Source: Marsupella aquatica (Eukaryota; Marchantiophyta). From it: a stretch of 64,000 nucleotides of DNA. The position numbers and the translations under genes are program-made. Below, one piece after another: positions 21,988 through 34,915 of this stretch; the stretch's first letter is position 1, and every line of letters begins with the position of its first letter. The stretch is from NCBI GenBank assembly GCA_973895155.1, contig OZ316891.1, forward strand, positions 29,016,001 through 29,080,000, written 5' to 3'. The notes beneath the pieces are model-generated. The model was not told where the DNA came from. It did no database searches and saw only the letters and a list, made by a program, of their open reading frames with translations.

Positions 21988-24900
21988 AGTTTTAGGTTCA
22001 AATTGTGGTGCAAAGCTATACATAATTTACCTAGATTTCATTTGTTTAAACTGATCACCAGTGTTTTAAGTCATTATGCTTAATAAAATACTGTTCAAAT
22101 ATGCATAGAATAGGAAGAAGGTGTGGCTGGATTCGGGGCTGGATTAGTAACCACAGTAGGACTATCAGGTATGGGCAAAAACTGGACTGGATTCAAAACT
22201 CCCATATTCATAACCCTGAGTATTCCCAGAATCTTAATATTTTTAGGTTCAATTATACCCAGATTTCAAATTTTTTTAAAACAATGTATACACTTATACA
22301 CCAGTGTTCTACATCAGAATGCCTAATATATTCCTTAAATGTGCTTAGCAATTTGTTTATCCAAGTTTTACAAACACTACCTCCAAGGGATTGAAGTTTT
22401 CAGTGACTTCTTAGTTATTGAGTGAATCTGATGGTGTGTAGGGTATTATGAGGTGTAGTGAGGCAGCTTATTCCGCGAGTCTCCTCACTAGGAAAACACA
22501 ATTTTGTTGAGTAAGGTAAAGGCCAGGCCTTTGGTTAAAATTAACATGGAGGATATTCTGGGAGCTCTGAATGCCCTGACAGCCTGTCCAGGGAGTTTAC
22601 AATGTATGCAGGGAGAGTGTTTGATGTTATACAATCTACACACCGTAAAATCCAATCCCACCCATTCTGACTGATTGCCTGTCAGTTTGCAGAGTTGCCA
22701 TTTGGGTGAAAAAAATCCTAGCTAGTTGTTTGCTGAAAAAAATGGTTTTTTGGACCGTTCAATCAGCCAAATATCCCTCCCCGACCTCTCCCTGTGTGCC
22801 TCCCCCCCCTCACAATTTCTGGCCTTCTTAAGCACCCTCTACCTTGTTGTCCACGCCTCTCCTTCCGTGCTTCACCCTTGCCCTGTTTGCCTCACCATCT
22901 GTGCCTTGCCATCCATGCCTCACCCTCCACACCTTATCCTCGCTAATCATGCAACAGAGAGGCATTGGGCTTATACAAACAAAAGAAGCTAGGGACATAA
23001 AGGACACATTTGTCTATGTATCACTCTCATATGGTGGCTTTACAAGATGTTGGGGAAGTTTCTTCTCTATTCTGATGTCTAAGATTCAATCCGGGTTGTC
23101 CAATCCGGGCTGTTTCTTTCATTCACCCTGCCGATCCTACATGGACTCGAGTGGGGGTCAACTTTTGCAGAAGTGGAGCTAGTAGTTTTTGTCCAGAATT
23201 TTAGACCACTTGCCTTGGAGGTCTCGTCATCTGGACACTCGGTCCATTCCTATTCTGGGCAGGTTTCAATAAATGTGGACCCGCACAAACCGTGCTCGTT
23301 GCCGCTGCAAGATGGCGGGCAGGGAGCAAGAGGGACGCTGTGGGTGAATTTGCAGTTTCAAACATTGATGTCAAATTTGTAGAATTTTAATTAATGGGCC
23401 CCAGTGGAGCTACTTCACAGAGGTATTGTAAGATTGCTCAAGTTTTCAGAAATTCCTTCAGGTTGATCTGCACATTTCTGTCAAAGGATATGGAGCACTC
23501 TGCTTTCCGGGCTTGGCAACAAAGCCGTCACATACAGAGAAATGGAGTTTGCACACAATGGCATTCTGGATGCAGGTATCAAGGAGGGGACTCCTCTCTA
23601 CCAGGGAAGGCAATAGGTTTCTTCTCCAATGAGGAGTTTGAAAGGGCAATGAATGAAGCACCTTACCCATTTATTTCATTTCATGCTAACGGGCACCATG
23701 GGCAATCCTTTCAATCATCCTCGTTCCCTTCTCCTGCTCTTCCCCTTGATCCATAGATGCCCACTCCATGGGGCCTGGCAAGAAACTGTTAGTGCTTGTA
23801 AAGCCCCCTTAGTAGAAGGAAGGAGGCCCAAAAGAGGATTGGTAGGAAATGTCAAATAGTAGGGATTGAGTAGTGTAGTGTGTGGTCAAGATTACTCATA
23901 CATTCATATGGCTTGGTCATCTCTTCAAACCAAGATCAGGTCTGGTCCTATCAAGATACAGCTAATGTCCTCCTCGTCTCCCACAGCCAATTTGGGTAGA
24001 GCTTAAACATACTGTAGTGGTGACTTATTGCAATTATCAAGTGCAAAAAGTTATTTTGACTTGCGTGCTTCCACACTACTTTTGAGAGTGGCGATTAAAA
24101 TTTTTCCCAATCAAAACGTTTTCTCAGCCTATTCTCCTGGACAGTATTTTGCTTCCTCTGAGCCAACATGTGTTTGAGGCCAATTTCAACAAATAACACA
24201 GTTTTTCAATTAAAGATAGTTTGATTCATTCAAAGTTTTCTAGGTTGTTGTGTCTGGAATCATCCTCCTCATTTCCGCAAACTGCCGGCCTAATTTTCCA
24301 GCCCATTGCCCACAGAGGCATGGCTGCATGGTAACTCACTTGAGTTGAGATTCATAGGTCTAGAATTCAAATGTTGTGGTTGACTGTTCACTTCCTACGG
24401 GGTTTCACAGATTTTCACTTAAAATATTAAAAACAAAAAAACTTCCAGCCCACCATTTTTAGAGTTCCCTGAATTGTCCTCCCATGATCACGTAACTGAA
24501 CCCTGTTAGGTATTTACTCAAGGTCTAGGGTTATGACATATAACCGTAGTCAAAGACGTGGTTAGGTTAACTAGGATGCACACTATATGCCAAGCGGTGT
24601 TTGCTTGGATAAGTGGAACTTAGGCTCATTGTTATGGAGCCACTTGAGAGATGAGGAGAGCTTACACTTTGGAGACTTGGTATAGCCGAAGGGCTTAGAG
24701 TTCAGTAAAGCTCTCTTGTGTGTTCCCATGGATGTAACCTTGAGGAGGTGAACCATGTATCTCTTGTGTTGACTACTTGCGCATTGAATGTGTCATGTGC
24801 TTACCATTGCGATTATCATCTATGCTCAACAAACCCTACTTTTAGAGTTACCAACAATTGTAAGACATATGTTGACATAGTTGTTGACACATTGTAGAAC

Positions 24901-25435
24901 ATTTCTCATTGTTGAGTTACCAACAATCCTCCAGCAACACGCAAACTGCAGTTTTCCTTGAATACTTGTCTATAATTAACATATGATCAGTATTCTATTC
25001 CCAATTGAAATTGAGCTCACTAAGTAATCCTTAGTCTCACATGTTACAATAATCAAGTGGACAAATAGGATAGGTACTTTACAAATTTCTAAAATTGAGA
25101 TAGAATTTAGTAAACTTTGATTGAAGGTTGCTTTTGTTACTTTCCCAGTTCAATATTTAAAATGAAATCCATGATAGACCATGATGGTTGACTGCCCAAA
25201 ACCTGTGTGGACTGTTTTGAAACATGATTTGTTATTTGGATAATATCTTTTGTTCTTGAAAATGTTTACATTAACAAGAATTGTGAAATAATATTTGGTT
25301 TATTAGAATCTTAGGTTAAGCTGCCACTGGCCATATTAGAGTTAGAAACACCAAAGGCCAAAAACCTCATTCATTTCCCTCTGCCCCATTACTGTAGCAC
25401 CCATCATTTACGGTCCTAAAGTTTAGAGCACGATT
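21988..25435. other. Intergenic, no gene assigned
   Basis: Mixed AT-rich DNA. Around 23480-23600 (+) one frame reads a protein-like stretch (GLGNKAVTYREMEFAHNG), but it ends at a stop after about 45 codons and no family was recognised. A diverged dispersed repeat occupies about 24560-24840. C-rich pyrimidine tracts at about 22790-22940 create spurious open frames. Confidence 0.4.
24560..24840. repeat. Dispersed repeat, copy 1 (relative at 44735-45005)
   Basis: Matching blocks in the same order in both copies include GGAACTTAGGCTCATTGTTA.GGAGCCA (here) against GAAACTTAGACTCATTGTTA.CGAGCCA (44790). Further blocks cover agagac..agaga, CTTAGAGYTCA and the GTGTYGAYTAYTTG...GCATTG segment. The copies are strongly diverged. 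An LTR or other retroelement origin is plausible but not demonstrated. Confidence 0.6.
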
Positions 25436-26126
25436 TGCCAGCATGAAATAGATTTTACAGAAATACGCTGATCAAATAATGCTTACAGCTGTTTACTAAC
25501 CTGTCCTCTACACTACCATATATTACTAACATGTCCCATAAACAAACTTATTTAACAACCTGCACCCATTTTGTATTTGGGTTAATATCAACTTGTATAC
25601 ATTCCCTTTGCCATGTGGTGAGTTGCTACTACCTAGCATTAACCCGCCGTGACCCCCCTTGGTACCCCTTTCCCTCCCCCATTGCGGGGCACAGTCACAA
25701 CTTCGAGAGAAGCAAAAAAAATTTATTTTTGCTCCACACTCCCCTCACAAAAACCTGACATTTTTGGCCCTAATTTTACTCAGGAAAATGCTACGGGAAA
25801 GGGAAGTGGGGCCGAGGGGGGTCACAGTGGGTGATGGTAAGTGGGTGATGGTAAGCAGTAGCAACTCACCACATGGCAACTGAAACCCATATATGACTTA
25901 AATGGGGACGGGTTGATGAATAATTTGGTTTTGGGGGGGGGGGTGGGGGGGGGGGGGGGTTAGTAATACTGGGCAGTTAGGGGGACAAGGGAGTAAAAGG
26001 TTGATAATGCTTCTGAGCATGATTTCAAGCCGCATACTAAGTACAAAGCCACCAATTCCCAGAGCATTATTTGCCAACCCGAAATAGTTTTTTCCAGAAA
26101 TTACAGTAGGTGATCAAATAATGCGC
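25436..26126. repeat. Direct repeats (~56 bp) bracketing a fold-back element
   Basis: ATTTGCCAGCATGAAATAGA...GATCAAATAATGC (25436-25488) recurs as ATTTGCCAACCCGAAATAGT...GATCAAATAATGC (26070-26122). The two copies flank the inverted-repeat element at 25521-25968, about 633 bp apart. They are too long and diverged for a target duplication. They may be terminal parts of a larger decayed element, or a duplication that predates the insertion. Confidence 0.75.
25521..25968. mobile_element. Fold-back element with long inverted repeat and G-tract
   Basis: The ends are TATTACTAAC and GTTAGTAATA. The strongest stem pairs GCCATGTGGTGAGTTGCTACT (near 25610) with AGTAGCAACTCACCACATGGC (near 25858). Inner arms pair GTGACCCCCCTTGG with CCGAGGGGGGTCAC. 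The right arm includes a tandem GTGGGTGATGGTAA pair. Between the stem and the right end lies a run of 11 G, one T and 15 G (25933-25959). No target duplication was confirmed. No coding potential. Confidence 0.72.
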
Positions 26127-26639
26127 ATGTGTATGGTTCGGTCGGCTTCCCTGCATATAAAAAACTACCGTACCTAAATCCAAGTACTGCTGATTGAACT
26201 CGACATTGCCTCCTTTCAAAGCCTGGAACGACAAATGGCCAAATGGGCGGAGTTTTTCCAAGGTGTCAGTGTTCTCGTTGGACATCATGCAAAAGTATGG
26301 TGAATTCATTTATTAGGGAAAGTGTTCAGTACAGACTTTTTACTGGTTCTACCGTCCCCTGATCACCCTCCATCCCTCCATAGCCGGCCTGGACCGGCGC
26401 CTTCATCTCAGGATTCTTTGACTGCGGGTCTCTTTCATATAATGATTTTATCCGGCCTACTGGAGTACTGAATGCAAAAGTACTGTACAAAGCTGGGAAA
26501 AGTTGGGGACTGGAATGATAAAGCCCTGCGTCCTGTTGGAGCTGCTTACAATTCATTCTCTTAATCAGCCTCTGGCATTTGCAGTTTGTTACTGGAGCAG
26601 AGCCAAAAAAGCCAAAAAGGAACCAAAAAAGAACCAATT

Positions 26640-26895
26640 TTCGAAACATGGCCAAACAACGCTTTTTTTATCAGGCTCTGGTGTTTGCATTTTGTTACTA
26701 ACGACGACTCGAAAAAGAACCAGTACTGAAAAGGGCCCAAAGTACGCCGAACTAACGCAGAGCCAAAAAAGAACCAATTTACGAAACAACGCTTTTTCTA
26801 TCAGGCTCTGGTGTTTGTATTTTGTTACTCACGACGACTCGAAAAAGAACCAATACCTGGAAGGCCCAAAGTACACTAAAAGCAAAAGAGGACAA
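26640..26895. repeat. Tandem duplication, 130-bp unit, with a third partial copy
   Basis: TCAGGCTCTGGTGTTTG and its neighbourhood recur at 26671 and 26801 (offset 130 bp), including ACGACGACTCGAAAAAGAACCA and GGCCCAAAGTAC. An earlier, shorter relative lies at about 26568-26640 (CCTCTGGCATTTGCAGTTTGTTACT). Confidence 0.88.
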
Positions 26896-28889
26896 ACACC
26901 AAACTAGAGAGCAAAAGCAAGTGTTGGATGGGTCTGCTTTCGCCTTTCCAGGCAAAAACAGCAAACCCTCAAAACTGAGAAAGATTAAAAAATAGGAGAA
27001 CAGATCTACAATTTCTAGTGTGATGAGGTAATGGTCCACCATGCAGAGGCGCAGGAGAATGCAGAGATTGCTTACGACATGAGCTTTGCGGGAGGGGTGC
27101 AGTTTTTAGCTATGCTTGTGCATATGGGTTACCGGTGTAGAAACATTTGTTTACTAATTTCCTTAGAGGGATGTTGAAGTATGGCGGACAGGGATTTTGG
27201 AAGATCCAGGACAGACATTCTCTACTGTATGGTTGGACAGCACGAGGCTTGAAGCTCTAGACCAGCTGGAAGGGTGCCCTTGACTGTGGGAAAAAAATGA
27301 TCGCTTGAGAAAGCAGCTTGACGTTTCTCGTGTACAGATCGGTGAGGAGATGTGCTGTTCGTGTACGTGGGTGGTCCATGGATTGCATTGTTCCTCTGGG
27401 AAGTGTTCAGCTAGGCGGACAATAAGAGAGATCGTTTCAGCAGAGGCCGTGGATTGATCCATTGATTGCTGATTGCTGTGTAGGGATGGTGACGCTTTGG
27501 GAAGCCCAGTTTGAGTATTGGCCACTTCTTATTTTCACTAGAGGCAGAATTTCTCCACATTAATTGAGAAACATATGACGTGTCTGGTCTCAAGAAGCAG
27601 GCTCTTCACTCCACTTGCCAGGCCAGGCCAGGACGTTGTGGAGGTTGCGTTCAGATCCAGAATGATGCAATAAGGGAAGACTCTTCCTTGAGCATCGAGG
27701 CAGAATCGGGTTGATCTTTCCTTTGTGTTTGTGTCTGCACAGACTTAGGTGTGGATCCGGTGAAATGTGAAATTGCGTTACATTTGCTTGAGTGTTCGTC
27801 ACACAGGAGCTGCCTTGGCTGTCATAATTATCATGGAGAGTAGCTGGTTTAGAGCCTGGGGTTGGACTTTGAAGGGCTTAGCACTTGATCTAGTGACAGG
27901 GCGGAGTTGAGAGTCTGGTAACTTAGATGTTCTCCGCTCTACTTCCTGGCGATCAAAATCACGGAATTTGGAGAATTGGGTGTTTTATCCACGCAGAGCA
28001 GGTGGTGCTTTTGGAGGTGAGGTCTATTTCCGAGACAACGTCTTACCGAGATTGTGGAGGGGTGACGTAGGTTGCACTTGACTTTTTTCCACACAGGAAT
28101 AGGCAGTGAAGATTAAACTCTACGCCATTTAGTGTCCCACGATGCTACAAGGCAAAATTAAGCTCCTCTTGCAAATTACTGTGGCATGATGCAAGTGATC
28201 GTTCTCGTCGGATTCTGTATGCAACCATCCTATTCCCACCAGAGTGCTCCATTGCGAAACTGACCAGTGACAACCCAGTTGTGAAGATGTTATCTTGACC
28301 TCATTGGACGTGGTTTATATTGCCCTGTTGGGTAATGAACCAATCCATACCTGAGGAGGAGAGCCCATGTAGGCAGCTCTCCCCATTCCCTATCCCTTCC
28401 ATATCACAGGGTTTCGTTTGGGGATCGCATTGACCATAATAATATGCGCTAGTCTTGAGGGACGGTTCAATTTGCTATTTCAGCAGAATTTCAGTTGCAA
28501 GAATAATGTGCCAATCACAGGTTAGGATTATGATGCCCTTCTCGTGCACCCGGCTAAGAAACATCAGATAATGGCCTTCTTTTCATCTCACCTCGATTTT
28601 CACAACGTATTCTGTTTGCAGAAGTAAAATGGATTGGCAATACTACTTTTTAACGAGAGGTAGCCTCCTTTTTGTTCAGGAGACAAGCACTGTCAGCAAT
28701 CAGCAATTTTTTCTGGAGAATCGGCACTCTCGCGTGACTCAGTAGCTCGAACTTCCTTCTCGCGTGAAAGATACAATTTAGGCTTGCATTGCCGAAACAA
28801 ACGAATGATGGACGCTGAGAAGAAGAGTGCCATGTGATACGCTGGTGGCCCCCAGCTAGCTGATCATCTAAAAATTACACTTCCTGAGC
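26896..28889 (+). other. Upstream region of the nodulin-like gene, no gene recognised
   Basis: The sequence lacks exons that I can join to known families. It probably holds promoter and 5' UTR of the transporter that starts at 28890. A minus-strand open frame of 120 codons (27163-27525) is Ser/His-rich with no recognisable motif and was not accepted. Confidence 0.35.
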
Positions 28890-31800
28890 ATGCGGGGCGC
28901 AATGGAGTCAAAGAGTTTGCGAGATGGGTGGGATCGGTGGGCTTGTCTCGCAGCAGCCATGATCATGGAGGTAAGCTGGTCTGGTTTGCACTCTTTGATT
29001 GAGATTGGTCATTTCTCGATGTCTGATCATTCAATTGGGTGTTGGGTGATCCTGGACGAGCTGTGTGGACATTGGGAATTCAGCACTTGCTTCCTTCAAA
29101 ATTGATCATTCAATTGGGTGTTGAGTAATCCTGGACGAGCTGTCTGGACATTGGGCTTTCTTTCTGAAAAAGTGTTAGTGTAATGATGACTTAAGGAAAC
29201 ACATCTGAGATGTGAATCATCCGGACTGAACTGTATCTTTGAGCGTCTGACTTTCTATCCATGCAACTCCGCTTAACTCTGAGCAATATTAAACCAGGGG
29301 TGTGTAAATTCTTTCTGGATTGCAATGGTTTCTCCCACACTTGTTGGAGGATGCAGCTTAACAAGTGAAACTGTGACAGGCATGCGGAGGTTTGGGCTAC
29401 ACATTTGCAGTTTACAGTCAGCACTTGAAGGAAAGACTGGAATATGATCAAGAAGACCTGGACGGTATTGGCGCTGCCAAGGACTTCGGTTATTCTCTCG
29501 GAATAGTGGGGGGAATTTTTTATAACTTCATTCCTCCGTGGATGACCGTTGGTATCGGGTCCATTCTCCACATTACGGGTTACTTCATGGTAAACTTCTC
29601 CATCTCAAACTTTTGGACGAACTATTAGTTTTTGCAATTCTCTGTCCATATCTTTCCATCTGGATGACCTTAGGTTGGATCATGGTAGGAAAGGTCGGAA
29701 TTTTGCGCAAGACACTACGTTTTTCTGTCGCGGCTGCCATTGCTGCTTAAGCGATTGGATCTTGCTCCATGTCACACATTCTCCAAATGATGTGACAATT
29801 TTCAAATCAGGATGTAGGCATTTGATCTGCTAGATTGTCGAGATTTATGGGGTGGATGGAGCCGTCCCACACATTTAGAAGCTACGTTGTTGAATTAGCC
29901 CTTACCAGGGCCTTGATTAGAACTGTGTCATTAATTAATGTGTTTTCCAGTGTCAACTAAAATTGGTCTTGTCTTCAGGTTTACTTGACATCAGCAGGGA
30001 AGATTGAACCACCGTTTTTTTTGGTACGAGAGTTACCTCTCCGTTTGTCTTGCAATCCTGTAGATGATTGATGAGAAATAAATAGCTTCAGTCATCCTTA
30101 TTGTCATGGTTGTGTTGGTTATTTGAGCTTGGCTTGTGAAGGTAGTTCAGCCGGAGAGATGCAGTAGATCCAGTGAAAAGAATGAAGTTTAGATCTTCGA
30201 CGCACTAATGCATTATCTCTTGACACGAGACTCTGAAATGCCTGCGTAGTTCGTACAAGGATCTGCTGGCTTTACTCTAATCTTCTCCCTTGTTCTGAAT
30301 GAGGGCAACAGATGTGCGGATTCATTGCTATGGGTGTTGGAGGTGATAGCTGGATTGATACAGCTGCTATTACGACAAGGTATTCCATGCACGGTGGAAA
30401 CTCTTCTTGTCATGCTCGATTGACCGTCCTGGTTTTAAGCATGGCTATTCTAGCAGTTGGTGTCAGTGTAATTCAATCCTTTGGTCAATAAGATTCTCAC
30501 TGTCATAGCACTCCTCTACAACCTAATCTTTGCATCCAGTGTACAGAATTTTTCGGATTATCGAGGAACTGCATTAGGCGTGTTGAAAGCTCAAGTTGGT
30601 ATATCAGGGGCAATTTTTGTGACGGTACGTAGGTCATATATTTCTTTTGCGTCTCTGTGCTTATTGTTACATGGTTGATACTGTTACAGCTGGTGACTGA
30701 CTTCTCCATGATTCGCTAATGCTCTTGTTGCTTGAAATGGATACCTTCGTTTTTAGATATAAATTGAACCTCATACTGTTGATTATCCCCTCTTGTGGAG
30801 CGATCATGTCTCTGTTTGTCCTTTTTACTCCGAATAATGTGTGTGGCCTGCAGCTTTACAAGGCATTTTTGAAACCCAACGTCGATGGATACGTCCTCTT
30901 GGTAGCATTGGCGCCTGCACTCATAAGCTTTGCTCTAGCTTTTATCATTCGGCCTTTCCCTTCCAACGAGTCTGATTCCAGTGATCGTGGGAGATTTGAA
31001 ATGGCATATGTAAGTCATGCTTGAGCTTGAGTAGCATTGTAGACAATTATCGAAATTGCAATCAAGAATACTCGCGCGAGTGGAGACATTGATACGCTAA
31101 AAGCTTTTGGTGCGGCTTGCTGGGGAGTGTGGAAGGAGTGTGGAGTGTGGATTGTGATTGATTCCAAAATTGTGTTTGATGACAGGGGGCTACGATTTTC
31201 CTTGGTCTGTATCTTCTATTTTCGATAATTTTCCAGGTATAAACTTGATTGAGCAGTGACTTTTGTTCCGACCTGGCGAATTTGTTTGGGACAGAAATAC
31301 CGACAGCATGTTCAGTTTGTGTGTGTGGACATTCACTCTTGGACGGCCGAGAGTTCGAATTTTACAACCTCGTCCCTGGCTTCTGTTCATAGGATATTAT
31401 CTAACAGCGACTTTTGTGTATTCTGTATTCTTGTTGGAATACAGGCATGGCGGGATTTAGCAAGGTCGTGGCTAATTTTCTTTGCTGTGACCATGGTGAC
31501 ACAGTTCTTTGTAACTTCTTTACTTTTGGTAAGTACGATACGTTTTATACTGAACACTGACGTTATTGCACACTGTCGGTGTCTTCTGTCACAAGAAATT
31601 TCCAAATGCTGTTGGCTTTCTTTCATTGCCTTCTTTCATTGCTAAATATCTGTTATGTTGTACTTTTGCAGGTTTTTTATCGACCTGCTAAACGCATTTT
31701 TGACTCTCTGGTGGGTGTCCCTTTGGAACAAAATAATGTAGAAGAGATGGTGCTAAAACCCAACTTGAAGCACAAGCATTCAGATATCATCTCAAGAGAC

Positions 31801-34075
31801 GATAATTCAGAAGAAGATAGCCAACCATTAAAAGGTGAAGCACAGGACAGTCAAGAAGACTCTCAGGATCATCATGCGGTATCCTTACCTTCTCAGATGT
31901 TGGGGCAGAAGCAGGGTTATCATATTCTTGAACCACAAGGAGAAGAGGCATCGAAGGGCATGCAATTGTTAGCACAGCAAGAGGTTCCTCTGGCGGAGTC
32001 AGCTGGGCCTGAGAGCTATACCTTATGGCAATGCGTCCATAGCGTCAACTTCTGGTAAATCATAATATTTTGTCCCGGGTGGAGGTACATGGTATCGTAG
32101 GGTTGCATAGTAACTTGTGGCCACTATGTCCCTTGAGCTGGAGCATGGAAGTAGCAAAATTGCCACCTTACCAAGATAGCTTGCTAGTAGTTCTATTTGA
32201 TTATGAGAGACCTAATGCCGTGTGTTATTTACTATCATTGGTGGGGCCTCAATATTAGTGACTAGACTTGTCATCTTCTCTCCAACTGGCGATCGTATGT
32301 CGTAACTACTAGTTTTTCTTTTCGTTTCTTTCCTGACCAAATGTTCTCATCTGAACTGGACATCGCTTGTTAACCCAAGTATTGCTGCGGCAGGATAATA
32401 TGCTTGGTGGCTATAACTGGCCCTGGAACTGGACTGGCTGTAATCAATAACTTTGGGCAGGTCAGGTTTTGTCCAAGCCCGACACAACAAAAAACACGCA
32501 ACAATTACAATCAACCTCTTCTGTTAGTCCGGTATTCATTGCATAGTAATCCTAGTCGTGCTATGGTTCTGGTCGCAAGTATTTTCAACTCAAATGAGTT
32601 ACATGTCTGCAGATTGGGAGGTCATTGAAGTCGGAGAGTGTGGAGCTGTATGTGGGTCTGATAAGCGTTTCCAGCTGCTTTGGCCGTCTCGCTGGAGGGT
32701 AAGGTGCTTCCTGATCCTTTTGGTGATCGTTATCTTTGCAACAGAGAAGATAGCTGATTCACCCGTACCATCAGTACTCCCACCTTCATGGGCTTTGTAC
32801 AGGTCCTGCGGAATGACCTGACTGTCATTAGAACGTGCTCTTTTTATTTTAGATTTTAAATTTTGCTGAGCTTTAGTGGTAATTAGCCCAACAAGAGACA
32901 TGTCGTTCCATTGTACAGGTATGGATCGGATGCGTTGCTGAAACGGACATCATATCCGAGGCCTTTGTGTTTGTCTTTATCACACCTGATAATGACGTTG
33001 GGTTGCTTGACACTCGCTGCTGGATGTGAGTTTTCTCTCGAACCTCTGGTTCTAATAGTTCTCTTCTTCTCACTGCTTGGTTTGCGATTTGTTAGAAATA
33101 GAAATTAATTTGTGGGGCGTTACTTGGGAACTTTGTTCGGTTCGAGTCCAGTTCTCCCTTTCTGTTCCGTGCAGCCACGATGTGTCCTACTCATTGCCGT
33201 CGTTCTGCCGTAACATTCCGGTTATGTGGGAACATTGTTTTCGTAATGCTCCGACACACACTTCTATTGTGAACTTGGCTAATGGAGAGCTGCCTTGGGT
33301 TCATATGGTCTGAAACAGACGTCCCTTTGCTTTATGTGGGTTCCGCCCTTGTGGGTGGCTCTTATGGATCTTTTTGGGCACTTACACCAGCAATTTTAGC
33401 CGAAATTTTTGGCCTCCAGAATTTTCCTGCACTCTACAAATTGATAGGGTAAGCAAGATTTGTCTCCCTCTCCCTTTCTGGCATTTTCTGCATTGTGTCC
33501 CTGTCCCTTCGGAGCCCTTATCATTTAATACAGTTTAATTCAAATCCATTCAATTCAATGCTTAGCTGACAAGCTCAAAATTCGAAGCAAAAACAAAATC
33601 CACACATTCTAAGGTTTTTTAATCTCTTGAAAGGTTGGAACATTGAATTTTTCTTTGTCCACGCGTTGTTTTCCTGGACAGTTTCTTCAACTCCGAGAGT
33701 GTCCAATCCCCTCATAACTAGGGTTTTTAGAATGAAAGTGGAATTGGAGTAATGAAGAAGGTAATTCTCTTGTGTCTGCACAAATTTCACAATTTATACT
33801 TACCATTTCATGTTCTGATCAAGTTCAGGGCATTTGGTCCAGTGGGAGCATTCGTTCTTTCGGCCAAAGTTGTAGGACAATTCTATGACGATGAAGCGGA
33901 AGCTTATCATGTGGTCGGTGACGCTGGTGAACAGACCTGCCTAGGAAGAAAATGCTTTGAATTTTCCATGTTGATTTTGGCCGTCGTGTGTATGCTTGGG
34001 GCATCATTAGGGGCACTGTTGTCCATAAGAACTAGGCAAATATATGCACAGATGAAGTTGCAATCTAGACAATAG
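28890..34075 (+). CDS. Nodulin-like major facilitator superfamily transporter
   Basis: Fourteen exons join in frame: 28890-28970, 29380-29589, 29979-30023, 30312-30379, 30540-30624, 30854-31009, 31186-31236, 31445-31528, 31672-32054, 32394-32460, 32613-32698, 32919-33025, 33319-33448 and 33829-34075. They give 599 residues. The order of blocks is that of plant Nodulin-like/NFD4 MFS proteins: W..LAAAMIMEACGGLGYTFAVYS, ALGVLKAQVGISGAIF, LYKAFLKPN, a long charged loop (about 285-375), then SYTLWQCVHSVNFW, GPGTGLAVINNFGQIG, SCFGRLAGGYGSD, GSYGSFWALTPAILAEIFGL and GPVGAFVLSAKVVGQFYD. About twelve membrane helices are expected. It is likely a membrane transporter; the substrate is unknown. ATG 28890 was chosen, but ATG 28902 (MESKSL) is equally possible. 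Intron 1 contains a 79-bp tandem duplication. Confidence 0.94.
29024..29181. repeat. Tandem duplication, 79-bp unit, inside intron 1 of the nodulin-like gene
   Basis: TGATCATTCAATTGGGTGTTG...CCTGGACGAGCTGT.TGGACATTGGG occurs at 29024 and 29103. The copies are nearly identical over the first ~57 bp and then diverge. They lie wholly within the intron between 28970 and 29380, so the protein is not affected. Confidence 0.92.
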
Positions 34076-34694
34076 TCTCTGAATCGGGCCGAATGTAAAT
34101 TATTTTCCGGCCAGCTGAAGCGGGCATTGCAGGGACTTATGTAAAGATAAGAGGTAGCAACGCTGAAAATCCTCACTATTTGTGAAATGTATTACCTTCT
34201 GACCACCTCTACGTTCTTCAGGCCGAGATGTGTTACCCTTGTAAACAAGAACTGTAGTTCAAAAGTGTTCCAGTGATGTTGGTCAATAGGGGCTTGCTAG
34301 TTGACCCCCTCAAGCCATAATCCAGGGAAATGAATGTGATTTGCTTATTGCTGCTATCCATCTCAACTTCCCTGTTCTAGGAAGTTTCAAGAAGTTTCTC
34401 TATCAAATACTACTACAGTAGTGGTCTTCAGTTGTAGTTGTGAATTCCTTGTAACATGTCCAGTGGACGAGACGAGAAATTGTGGTAGAACAAAGTAGAA
34501 GATCATAGAACTGAGCTGGTGGAGATTCGGAGTCTTATACTTTTACCAGACAGCACAATGGACTCGAACTTGGGGAATTCACTAAAGCCTCATTTCGCAG
34601 AGTTGGAGAGGAGATCTCGAAGTGCCACAAAGCTATCATTTGCGTATAGTTGAGTACGGGATTTCTATGTCAATTGCCCGGGATCATAGGGAAA

Positions 34695-34915
34695 CAGAAA
34701 AGGTTGCTCGATTTTGTTCTCCCGATGTATTTGCCAAAAAATTGAAACTGAATTTGAAAGAGTTGGAAACGCTTGCTAACTTCTGTTCTCCTGATGTATT
34801 TGCCAAAAATTGAAACTAGATTTAGAGAGTTGGAAAGGTTTGCTCAATTCTGTTCCCCTGACCTGTCTGCCAGCAAATTGGCAATGGACTATATTAAGTT
34901 GGAAAGGTTGTTATT
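34695..34915. repeat. Three-copy tandem repeat, about 65-72 bp unit
   Basis: Three successive units share GGTTGCTCGATTTTGTTCTCCC (first), CTTGCTAACTTCTGTTCTCC (second) and GTTTGCTCAATTCTGTTCCCC (third). Each is followed by a GATGTATTTGCCAAAAA-like block and ends with AGTTGGAAA. The units begin about 34700, 34770 and 34838. They lie 0.6-0.8 kb downstream of the transporter stop. One frame across two units is open for about 60 codons, but I do not regard it as a gene. Confidence 0.85.

Noticed and set aside
22726-23182. Overlapping 88- and 112-codon plus frames
   Set aside because: They are generated by a C/T-rich tract (CCCTCCCCG, CCTCCCCCCC and the like), and no domain is present.
33130-33160. 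GGTTCGAGTCC resembling a tRNA B box
   Set aside because: No cloverleaf can be drawn from the preceding ~60 bases, and the site lies within an intron of the nodulin-like gene.
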